Positions 25,600 through 33,800 of a stretch of DNA of 64,000 nt are shown one piece after another. This stretch comes from Niastella soli (lineage in GTDB: Bacteria; Bacteroidota; Bacteroidia; Chitinophagales; Chitinophagaceae), in the NCBI RefSeq assembly GCF_017742245.1, contig NZ_JAGHKO010000004.1:434001-498000 (forward strand). The letters are read 5' to 3'. Position 1 is the first letter of the stretch, and each line of letters opens with the position of its first letter. The notes under the pieces are model-generated. The model saw nothing but the letters and a program-made list of their open reading frames with translations, was not told the DNA's origin and did not search any database. The position numbers and the translations under genes are program-made.

Positions 25600-26112
25600 A
25601 GAGGTCGAACCAGTTTTGGTTATAGGGTAAAACACATTAATAAAAACGAAACGCTGCACAATAATAGATATTACATTTCACATCCATCTATTTGTTGTAT
25701 TATTTTTTTGAAATTCCCCCGCCCCAAATAATAAGTTTAAACATTAAAAGTCAGCACGTTAAGAACAACTGTTGCGGGCTGAAATTTTAGCATGCTGCTC
25801 GAATAAGCATGGGACTTCATTCCACCGGATTTTCTTTCCAACATAATAAAAATTGACTATCAGTCAGTTGTAATGCCCGCATGCTCACCTAAAGGTTATA
25901 CATAGTTGAAAGACAGCTTTTTAATAGCACGCTTACTCATTTTTGTTCGGGATTTCTTTTGGTCTTCTCTGGGGAAGCACCCGGTTTTCCCTGGGAAAAG
26001 CCAAACCAGACCCGAACAAGACTTAGTGCAGATATAGCGAAGACCCGAACAAATTGAACCGGGGCCTTGTCGAATTTACTTCAGATATACCCGATAACCG
26101 ATACTTATTCCA

Positions 26113-26192
26113 CCAGAATTCCAGCAGAATTGCATCAGAATTACATAGTCTATGCAATTCCTATGCAATTCTTATGCAATTCCTATGCAATT
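26113..26192. repeat. Two adjacent arrays of 11-bp tandem repeats
   Basis: Array 1 (26113-26145) has units CCAGAATTCCA, GCAGAATTGCA and TCAGAATTACA. Array 2 (26149-26192) has TCTATGCAATT, CCTATGCAATT, CTTATGCAATT and CCTATGCAATT. The core of array 2 (TGCAATTC) is the reverse complement of the core of array 1 unit 2 (GAATTGCA), so the two arrays are also roughly inverted to each other. They lie in the gene-free stretch 25600-26435. Confidence 0.75.
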
Positions 26193-26231
26193 CTGACCGG
26201 GTAAATGGCCTGTTTTAGTATATCTGGAAAG

Positions 26232-26275
26232 AATTTGACAAGGATGTCACTATAATTTGACAAGGATGTCACTAT
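26232..26275. repeat. Perfect 22-bp tandem duplication
   Basis: Two identical 22-bp copies (26232-26253 and 26254-26275), each beginning AATTTGACAAGG and ending GTCACTAT, stand head to tail. The period is twice the 11 bp of the neighbouring arrays. No gene overlaps them. Confidence 0.8.
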
Positions 26276-26378
26276 ATCTCTCATCATGGCGCCCCGCCTC
26301 AGTGGGGTGCCTGCCTGGTATATGCGTTAAGTGATAAGGTGAGCCGTCCGCCAGTTGGCAGATGACCCACCTTAAATA

Positions 26379-26412
26379 AAAACGCCTCGCAATATTGATC
26401 ACGAGGCGTTTT
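26379..26412 (-). terminator. Rho-independent terminator of the helicase gene
   Basis: AAAACGCCTCG and CGAGGCGTTTT form a perfect 11-bp stem around a 12-nt loop. It lies just past the helicase stop on the minus strand. The same arm sequence recurs at 43627. Confidence 0.75.
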
Positions 26413-26435
26413 GAGTATGTTTCTTAACAGTTAGT

Positions 26436-27665
26436 CTAATACGTTACTGCTCTTTTTTTTGTGCTATTATTGCGATGAGATCGTGTCTGCGGCCGGTACT
26501 TCTGAGCAGGCTGCTTTTTAGCAGGTGCGTTTTTAGGTTTCTCTACAAATCCTGTGGTGTCTTCAACGACAGGGATCTTCATTTTGATCAGCTTTTCAAT
26601 ATCCCGGAGCAATGGTCTTTCTTCCGGGGAACAAAACGACAAAGCAGTTCCTGTTGCGCCGGCCCTACCCGTTCTACCGATCCGGTGCACATATGTTTCT
26701 GCCACCTGCGGCAGATCAAAATTGAAGACATGACCGAGCTTATCGATATCAATTCCTCTCGCTGCAATATCGGTAGCCACCAATACCCGCAACTTGCGAG
26801 CCTTGAAATTTTTCAACGCCATCTCGCGCTGGCCCTGAGAACGATTGCCGTGAATGGGAGCAGCCTGCACACCTGATTCATTCAGGAAGCGGCTCAGCCT
26901 GTCGGCCGTATGTTTCATTTGTGTGAACACGATGGCAGATTCCAATTCTTCCGATGCCAGCAAACGCAGCAGCAGGGCTGACTTGTGTTTCTTTTCAGTA
27001 TGATAGATCAACTGGTCGATCTTAGGCGCGGCCGATGAAACGGCGGCCACCTGTACCTGAACCGGGTTGTTCAACAAACTGGCTGACAATTGCCTGATAT
27101 CAGGCGGAATGGTAGCTGAGAAAAAGAGTGTTTGCCGGTTGGCCGGCAGTTTGGCGATGATCTGCTTTACATCTCTTACAAAACCCATATCGAGCATGCG
27201 GTCGGCTTCATCCAGCACCAGGTATTTGATCTGATTAAGCGAGAGTAACCGCTGTTGCATCAAATCCTGTAAACGACCAGGGGTAGCCACCAGGATGTCG
27301 AGCCCCGCCCGGATCTGTTGTACCTGAGAATGCTGAGGAACACCGCCGAAAATAGGGGCAAATCTCAGACCGGTATGCCGGGCAAGTGCCCGTACAGTAT
27401 CCGTGATCTGGAGTACCAGCTCACGCGTAGGCGCAATGATCAACGTACGAAGTGTTGTTTTTCTTTGCTCCTCCTGCATTAATTGCAGTAAAGGAATAAC
27501 AAAAGCGGCAGTCTTGCCGGTTCCCGTTTGGGCGCAACCGAACACATCGCGGCCTGCCAGCACATGCGGTATCGCCTGTTGCTGAATAGATGTAGGATTG
27601 CTGTATCCCTGTTCATTTAATGATTTCAGCAGGGATGTATTTAGATTTAGTTCTTTGAATGCCAT
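26436..27665 (-). CDS. DEAD-box ATP-dependent RNA helicase (RhlE type)
   Basis: A 409-residue helicase with all core motifs in order: Q motif GYSNPTSIQQQAIP, motif I AQTGTGKT, PTREL, the DEAD box in VLDEADRMLDMGF, SAT in LFFSATIP, ARGID, and HRIGRTGRAG. A basic tail (KNAPAKKQPAQKYRPQTRSH) follows and probably adds RNA affinity. The match of MLDMGF and tail type is to RhlE. The ATG at 27665 (MAFKELNLN) gives the standard start; the frame extends 26 codons upstream without homology. RNA unwinding in ribosome assembly and cold growth is the family role. A promoter-like box lies 166 bp upstream. Confidence 0.93.
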   Translation of the reverse strand: MAFKELNLNTSLLKSLNEQGYSNPTSIQQQAIPHVLAGRDVFGCAQTGTGKTAAFVIPLLQLMQEEQRKTTLRTLIIAPTRELVLQITDTVRALARHTGLRFAPIFGGVPQHSQVQQIRAGLDILVATPGRLQDLMQQRLLSLNQIKYLVLDEADRMLDMGFVRDVKQIIAKLPANRQTLFFSATIPPDIRQLSASLLNNPVQVQVAAVSSAAPKIDQLIYHTEKKHKSALLLRLLASEELESAIVFTQMKHTADRLSRFLNESGVQAAPIHGNRSQGQREMALKNFKARKLRVLVATDIAARGIDIDKLGHVFNFDLPQVAETYVHRIGRTGRAGATGTALSFCSPEERPLLRDIEKLIKMKIPVVEDTTGFVEKPKNAPAKKQPAQKYRPQTRSHRNNSTKKRAVTY

Positions 27666-27830
27666 AGTACTTTTGCCTGGAAGGCAATTACAGATAACTT
27701 TTGAATATATAATTTGATTAAAAAGTGAAAAAGGACCCAACAAGCGTAAAGAGAAGAAAAATTGTTACCGGTGAAGTGTAAGAATTAAGACTATTCCTAA
27801 CCGAATGATGAAGAACTTGTGTTCACGATG

Positions 27831-27838
27831 CAAAGATA
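27831..27838 (-). promoter_or_regulatory. -7 box upstream of the helicase
   Basis: On the minus strand TATCTTTG fits TAnnTTTG exactly. It would give a 5' leader of about 160 nt before the start at 27665, as is common for cold-induced helicase genes. No -33 element is obvious. Confidence 0.45.
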
Positions 27839-28073
27839 GGGCTTTATTTTGGCTTGTTACCATGCTATTTGTTAAATTCCTTCCCCGGCCAGGGTATTCA
27901 TTGATTGACAAGGCATTAGGCAGCACATTGACTATCACGCCATTACCTTTACACCTGCGGTATTCTGATTTATTATTTGTACCTTTGTGTTCTTATTCTC
28001 CGCCTGCACCTGTTTTGATTCTTCACAACACTTAGTAAGGTTAGGTCATAAGTACTTCTGAAATTCGAATATC

Positions 28074-28180
28074 AAATGCTTCCTTTCTTCGAAAGCATTT
28101 CAAGGACCGAGTATGTTAAATGACGTTGGTTAACACGTCTGATGAGTGGCTTTAAATAATATTTCCTGTTCAACAGGAAT
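28074..28180 (+). promoter_or_regulatory. Structured 5' leader of the cold-shock-domain gene
   Basis: Two hairpins lie upstream of the start at 28196. AAATGCTT (from 28074) pairs with AAGCATTT around a short loop, and TTCCTGTT (28163-28170) pairs with AACAGGAA (28172-28179) ending 16 nt before the ATG. A -7-like TACCTTTG is at 27980-27987. A long structured leader is a known feature of cold-shock mRNAs; its use here is inferred. The rest of 27666-28195 shows no supported gene. Confidence 0.4.
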
Positions 28181-28195
28181 CACTAAAAATTAAAT

Positions 28196-28645
28196 ATGGC
28201 AAGATCACAAGACACATTTGCAAAAAGAGAACGCGAAAAACAGCGCGTAAAAAAGCAAGAAGACAAAAGAGAAAAGATGAAAGAAAGAAAGGCTAATGCA
28301 AAAAGCAGCAGCCTGGAAGACATGATGGCTTATTTAGATGAAAATGGCAATCTTACTGACAGACCACCTGATCCAAGGAAGATCAAAACGTTCCGTCAGG
28401 AAGACATTCAGATCAGTGTACCTAAAGGCGAAGACAGGGAACCGGATCTACCCAGACAGGGAAAAGTTTCCTTTTTTAACACACAAAAAGGATTTGGTTT
28501 TATTATTGATGCAGAAACAGGTGAACGTATATTTGTTCACGCCAATGACCTATCGGCACCCATCCAGGAAAACGATAGAGTAACCTTCCTGATACAACAT
28601 GGACCTAAAGGATTGATGGCTGCTAACGTAACGCATGTCAAGTAA
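28196..28645 (+). CDS. Cold-shock-domain protein with a charged N-terminal extension
   Basis: A 149-residue protein. The first 40 residues are highly charged and helical (KREREKQRVKKQEDKREKMK), residues 40-85 form a linker, and residues of about 86-149 are a cold-shock domain: GKVSFFNTQKGFGFIID with RNP1 (98-103), then RIFVHAND with RNP2. The Bacteroidota family with this long extension is larger than CspA (about 70 residues). It binds single-stranded RNA or DNA and may act as an RNA chaperone with the divergent RhlE helicase next door. A terminator follows. Confidence 0.9.
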   Translation: MARSQDTFAKREREKQRVKKQEDKREKMKERKANAKSSSLEDMMAYLDENGNLTDRPPDPRKIKTFRQEDIQISVPKGEDREPDLPRQGKVSFFNTQKGFGFIIDAETGERIFVHANDLSAPIQENDRVTFLIQHGPKGLMAANVTHVK

Positions 28646-28698
28646 TATTACGCCATGCCTAAATGATGGTTTATGATATTTTTAAAAACGGCGATAAG

Positions 28699-28732
28699 AA
28701 ACGCTTCGTAAAATGCTTTACGGAGCGTTTTT
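28699..28732 (+). terminator. Rho-independent terminator
   Basis: AAACGCTTCGTAAA pairs with TTTACGGAGCGTTT around ATGC, followed by TTTT. It ends the cold-shock-domain gene. Confidence 0.75.
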
Positions 28733-28901
28733 AGTTTATGCCAATTTAAAGATCTATTAAACTGGACGAATAACCGTAAATTTTATATCTTTCATAAAAT
28801 TTGGTACTATCAAGCATCCTAACTAAGTATATAATAAACGGGAACAGGGAAATCAGAAATGATATTTCAAGGATTTGCCTTATTCAGCCAATAATCCTGC
28901 A

Positions 28902-29444
28902 ATGAAATTCATAGTTACTTTCATCATAACACTTTTACTGTGTAAACCAACACACGCACAAAAGTATCCCCAGTCATTGATCGACAGCTTTTCTAACGAA
29001 ACAATTGAGTACTATTATACAGACTTTATAAACCGCATCGACAGTACAGAGCCCGATTATTACAAACCGGGCACCATGTATATGCTCAAAAGCGAATTAA
29101 CAAAGAACTTAAAAACACACTTCAAGAGTTTTACCCTCTGTTATGTAACACACGAGCAGGCTTTGGATGCATTCGTCAAGACGGAGGACCGGAGCGGCTC
29201 TTTGGAGAATTTATCTGTTACCCAATTGAAGGACACTATCAACATTGACATTGGTGGCTGGGTCATACAGATCACCAAGGTTAAGACTGTAAATGGTAAG
29301 CTAACTCCCGTAAATTCAAACTTCCTGATCAGTTGTGGTGGAACGCTTGGTTATATTCCAACCTGCAGATTTGTATTTGACAAAACATCACATTCCTGGA
29401 AAAGGTATACCTGGCAACAGACTGCAGCCATGTTAATACGTTGA
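28902..29444 (+). CDS. Secreted protein of unknown function
   Basis: A 180-residue protein with a Sec signal peptide (MKFIVTFIITLLLCKPTHAQ). The mature part has no recognised domain; it contains a Tyr/Asp-rich N-terminal half (IEYYYTDFINRIDS), the strand-like INIDIGGWVIQITKV, and a possible disulfide pair (ISCGGTLGY and PTCRF). The ATG at 28902 is chosen because it starts the signal peptide; a TTG nine codons earlier is unlikely. It is monocistronic. It is probably periplasmic. Confidence 0.7.
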   Translation: MKFIVTFIITLLLCKPTHAQKYPQSLIDSFSNETIEYYYTDFINRIDSTEPDYYKPGTMYMLKSELTKNLKTHFKSFTLCYVTHEQALDAFVKTEDRSGSLENLSVTQLKDTINIDIGGWVIQITKVKTVNGKLTPVNSNFLISCGGTLGYIPTCRFVFDKTSHSWKRYTWQQTAAMLIR

Positions 29445-29455
29445 CACAGGAAGTA

Positions 29456-29519
29456 GGTTGATCAGTTGACCTGTTGATCAGGAAAAGCAGGTTGATCAGT
29501 TGACCAGTTGATCAGGAAA
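29456..29519. repeat. Short repeat cluster based on TTGATCAG
   Basis: The block GGTTGATCAGTTGACC, then (T/A)GTTGATCAGGAAA, occurs twice (from 29456 and from 29490) with one base difference. Inside each block TTGATCAG, TTGACC(T/A)G and TTGATCAG form three 8-bp units, and TGATCA is self-complementary, so each block can also form dyads. It lies 12 bp after the stop at 29444. Confidence 0.65.
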
Positions 29520-29586
29520 GGCTGCGGATTCGGCGGGTCACTTCCGGACTGATCAAACTTATTCTCTTCCTCCAGGAAAAAGACAA

Positions 29587-29594
29587 TAGGTTTG
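29587..29594 (+). promoter_or_regulatory. -7 box of the VOC gene
   Basis: TAGGTTTG fits TAnnTTTG and lies 30 bp before the ATG at 29625. Confidence 0.5.
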
Positions 29595-29624
29595 CATTAG
29601 AAAAAAAATTCCTACACAGACAAC

Positions 29625-30014
29625 ATGAAAATTGAAAGATTACACCATGTAGCCATTATTTGTTCTGACTACGAAAGATCGAAGCGTTTCTATACGGACG
29701 TTTTAGGCTTTAAAATTGACAACGAAGTTTATCGCAAGGAAAGAGATTCTTATAAACTTGACCTTTCCCTTAATGGACAATACTTAATTGAACTTTTTTC
29801 ATTCCCCAACCCACCCCAAAGACCATCACGTCCCGAAGCAACAGGTTTAAGGCATATTTCCTTTGGGGTTAAAGACATTGAGCAGTCTATTGCATTCTTA
29901 CAATCAAAAAATATTACTGCAGAACCAATCCGGATTGACGAATATACCGGTAAAAAATTTACGTTCTTTAACGACCCGGACAATTTACCCATTGAAATCT
30001 ATGAGGTATTATAA
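29625..30014 (+). CDS. VOC-family metalloenzyme (glyoxalase I-like, YaeR type)
   Basis: A 129-residue vicinal-oxygen-chelate protein with two beta-alpha-beta-beta-beta modules. The four expected metal ligands are present: H8 (RLHHVAIIC), E56 (YLIELFSF), H77 (GLRHISFGV) and E124 (LPIEIYE). The length and the sequence style (YERSKRFYTDVLGF, FNDPDNLPIEIYE) match the YaeR/GloA2 group, whose members isomerise or cleave methylglyoxal-like substrates. It has its own -7 box and is monocistronic. Confidence 0.9.
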   Translation: MKIERLHHVAIICSDYERSKRFYTDVLGFKIDNEVYRKERDSYKLDLSLNGQYLIELFSFPNPPQRPSRPEATGLRHISFGVKDIEQSIAFLQSKNITAEPIRIDEYTGKKFTFFNDPDNLPIEIYEVL

Positions 30015-30471
30015 AAATGAAGCCGATCGTCGGGTAAGACCCTGCCACCACATTACCAATGTGTCAACCTGTTAACGTGTCAACCGGCGGTGTGGTGATC
30101 AGTTCTATTTTTTCAATCTTGTCAGCGGGCATACCTGACAGCATCGGCAATGCTCACAATAACCCTGTGCCTCAATGCAAATAGTTTGCAAGTCATAGCA
30201 AGACAGTTAACAGTTAATAGTAAGTCTTCTAAACAGAGCGTTTATTGTATTGCTTTAATAGAGGTAGGAAGAGAAGAAGGCTGGGAATCACAACAAATGT
30301 ATTAAAACAGCCGAATATAAGTGAAAAACCAGGACACTATTATCGATTGAAGGTCAATTGACAGGCAGAAAGCAGACTCAATCATTATAGCAAGGGGCAG
30401 CGAAAGAAATGGCCCCAATTGTCGATTGGGGCCATTTATACCTGCAATTTGATCCTATAACTTAGTTCGTC
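30015..30471. other. Intergenic stretch with a terminator for the RHS operon
   Basis: No gene is seen. GTGTCAACC occurs twice (30061 and 30077). At 30407-30437 AAATGGCCCCAAT and its complement form a strong hairpin with T and A runs on either side, placed 35 bp past the stop of the last minus-strand gene of the RHS operon, so it is probably that operon's terminator. Confidence 0.65.
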
Positions 30472-30894
30472 TTATGCTCTTGTTACCAGTTTTTGCTGAA
30501 CTTTTCTGCCCAATAAAAACGGACTAATAAAAGTAGCGGCAATCAGAAAATAAAAAAAGTTAGCTGTTAAATAATCAGTGCCACCAGGCAAAAGTAAACC
30601 ATAGAATAAAGAAAGAACTATGTAGATCCCGCAATTGACTACTGCAATCTGTAACAATCTATTTCTCCATCTTTTTGCATTTACCAAAAAGTAGAAAAGT
30701 ATAATATAGAACAGATAGTAGAATATAAACCGCATGGCATTTATCTCAAGCCCATCCCGCACCGCTTTCTCAATGTGCCAGGAATCTACTTTGTATTTTA
30801 CAAAAAATAACGCACACTCTAATAGTACAATACAGATCACTGTTTCAATCAGCATTAACAGGATCGTATAGAGGACACACCTTAGTACAGACAT
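30472..30894 (-). CDS. Small polytopic membrane protein, candidate immunity protein
   Basis: A 140-residue protein with four hydrophobic segments (about 7-32, 53-72, 82-103 and 110-130), short loops and a basic C-terminus (GRKVQQKLVTRA). I do not recognise a family. It starts 5 bp after the stop of the 3248-residue RHS protein, on the same strand, at the place where immunity genes of RHS and other polymorphic toxins normally stand. Membrane immunity proteins usually protect against toxins that attack the membrane or act in the periplasm. The immunity role is inference from position and size only. Confidence 0.7.
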   Translation of the reverse strand: MSVLRCVLYTILLMLIETVICIVLLECALFFVKYKVDSWHIEKAVRDGLEINAMRFIFYYLFYIILFYFLVNAKRWRNRLLQIAVVNCGIYIVLSLFYGLLLPGGTDYLTANFFYFLIAATFISPFLLGRKVQQKLVTRA

Positions 30895-30899
30895 ACTTT

Positions 30900-33800
30900 T
30901 TATTTTTTCTTTTTTTCGTAAAGCTGGTCAATTAACGCCTGACCTAATTTCACCCGGTCGTTGTAATTCCCAAAGTTAAAGGTCTTGCCGCCTTCAAAAT
31001 AATCTTCCATTACTTTCTTTATTGCACTGGGGGCAAATGCGGCTCCCATTGAACCATTTATTGATTTCATGATCGCTTTCATATCCGCCCCTGGGTTTTC
31101 TTTCTGATATTGGCTAATAAAATCCTGCACTTTTGTTTGCTCAAACTGAACCAATGCATAATCCAGCGCTTTTCCGCTCAGGCCTTTCAGTGATACCTTC
31201 GCACCGTTGGCATCGGTAAAGTTTTTATCGAGATTTCCTGCTATCAGGCCTTTGGCATTGTCCATATTGTGACTGAACAGGTACTTATTCCCTTTCGACA
31301 GGAAATCGTCGGCAGCATCGGACAAATACCACATATTAATACCTTCCGCAGCACCTACCGCATTCCATTGGGTCACTATGGCCGCGGCCGCAAACCATTT
31401 GCTTTTACCTGCTAACTTTTCATCGGCCCATGAATAATAATTATTTCTTTCGCTGATGCTTGTATAAGCCCAGGCATTTCCATGGGAAGTATTGTAGTTT
31501 GCAGCTTTAGAAAATGATTCAGGATCTGTATAGCCAATGATAGAATTATCACCATGAACATAATACCATTGAGACGGCTTTAACTTAGGCCAGAATAACC
31601 TGTTAATGAGCCCTTCTGTAACAGGTACTCCTTCCCGTCCATCGGCATCAAATACCAACACCGGGTTATTACCCATAGCGGCATAAGGCGACCATTGCGG
31701 ATGTTTATGCGCCAATGGATCTACACTTTGCCACAAGCTTGTTCTGGGGTCATAATACCGTGCTCCATAATAATACAATCCTGTTTCTTCATCCAGTTCT
31801 TTTCCATTGAAAAGATACGGGGTGCGATCGGTGTTGCTGTGTTCCTGCACAAATGTTTCGCCAAATGGAAAGTATTCCATGTGTTCATACACTTCACCCG
31901 ATGCATCGGTCACATAACCGGTGCTTCCTAAATGATCGGGATGATAGTAGTACAGGAAGTTATCGTCGGGGGTATTACCACTGTTACCGCTGTTATCATT
32001 CTTGCCATTCTTGTAATGCCCGTATGCATAATGATTGCCCTTATTGGATGGATCGGCATTGCTGTTATTGTTGTTACTGTTATTATTGATACCAGTGGCA
32101 TTGCCATTATTGCCCCGCGCATCTTTCCCCGTAACAGCATCATTTGCATTGCCGTTGTTCTGCAATGTTTGCTGGTCGCGGCTGATGCTTTTCAGCAGCT
32201 GTTGTTCTTTTTTGGTGAAGGTGGTGGTATCGCCAGCATCATCGGCTGATACCTGCTTGTCCCAATTGTGTTCCAAACGGGTTGCCACGCGTTGCGTGCC
32301 TATAAAATAGTGATTGGAGTATTGCCCGCTTTGCACTACCAGGTATGGGTTTACATACACGGTGAAATTGCCTACACCACCCGAGCTGCTGTTGAGACTT
32401 CCATTCACAAACGTCGATTGCCCGGAACCCTGTCCCTTTAGTACCCTTTCACCAGCCGCATCATACACATAGCTATTGAGCTGCCCATTCACCGATACAC
32501 TACGCAGGTGATTTTCTTCGTCCCAGATCATTTTTTGCCGCTGGCCTGTTTTATCATCAGTCCAGCCGGTTATATTACCATTTTCATCGTAGGTATAGGT
32601 TTGGCTGCCAATATGCGTAGCGGCATGCGGTTGTTTTGCTCCGTACGAATAGGAGTTGTCGTAGGTCATTTTCTTCTGCGGGATCCATTTATTTCCTCCC
32701 GGACCATTCGATTTATCGCTTGTTTGCACCTTACGGGTAATGCTTCCTACGGTATTATATTCCATAGTAAGGCTAAAGCGGTCCTGTTCATTAGGGCCTT
32801 TATAATAACCGGTGGCTGTAGACAAGCGATACAGATCGTCGTATGTATAATTATATTCTGTAGCGCCGCCCATCAATTTGTTACCGGGCACCGGCGCGTT
32901 GTTAACCAGGCTAAGGATATTATCCATCTTATCGTAGCTGTACACATTGTCCATGATACGCCGGCCGTTACCTGTAGTGGTCAACAGGTTTTCCAAACGC
33001 CTGCGTTGCGGGTCAATCGTATAGCTGGTTTGGGTACCATTGCCAAAGCCTGCAAACACCCTTGATTCAAACTTATCGTACCCCAGTTGCTGTACGTAGC
33101 TGGTTATGCTTCCAGACCGGTTGCCACTCATAGAGGCTAACAGTCCTCCCTCGTTATAATTGAAACTCACTACTTCGCTGTCAGGATAGATCATTGAAGT
33201 AAGCCTGTTCCAGGTGTCATAATTCCATTGGGTCACAAAGGTGCGCCGGCCAAAGTTGGGAATAACGATGGTGCGCACATTCTTTATGGTTTCACCAAAC
33301 GGCCCAAAGAAATATTCCTGGGCGCCGGCAGCGTCTTCCTGAAGATAGATCTTGCCCGCGCGGTTAAAGGCTGCACCGGGCGCGCCATAGGTATTATGTA
33401 AATTGTTCTCGGGGTTATGCGGATACCTGATATCAGTTATCCGGTTAAAGTCGTACTCGTAGGTAATGGCATCGCTGTCTTTTTGCAGATTGGCGGTTAC
33501 CATTTTAATCATATTGCCAGCCCGGTCATAGGTATACCGGGTCATGCCCTCATCAGGGTGGGTGGTACTGATACGACGTCCAATAAGGTCATATTGCATG
33601 GTTGAAACAGTACCAATATTGTCTGTAGCCGAAACCGGCTGCTTCATGGGGTCAAATGTAAAGCTGGTCCAAACATCACCTTTACCTGTAATACTTCTTT
33701 GAGACGTTACCAATCCCTGTACGCTGGTAAACTGTTCCATTATTTTTCCATTCGCATCCTCGGTCCTTGTACTGAACTGGTTTTGATTCAGCCGGTCGTT

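Noticed and set aside
26113-26275. CRISPR array
   Set aside because: The repeats are 11 or 22 bp, directly adjacent without unique spacers, and no cas gene is near.
27805-28035. 76-codon open frame between helicase and cold-shock gene
   Set aside because: It overlaps the probable promoter regions of both neighbours, including the helicase -7 box, and the peptide (Pro/Leu-rich with no pattern) has no homology I can see.
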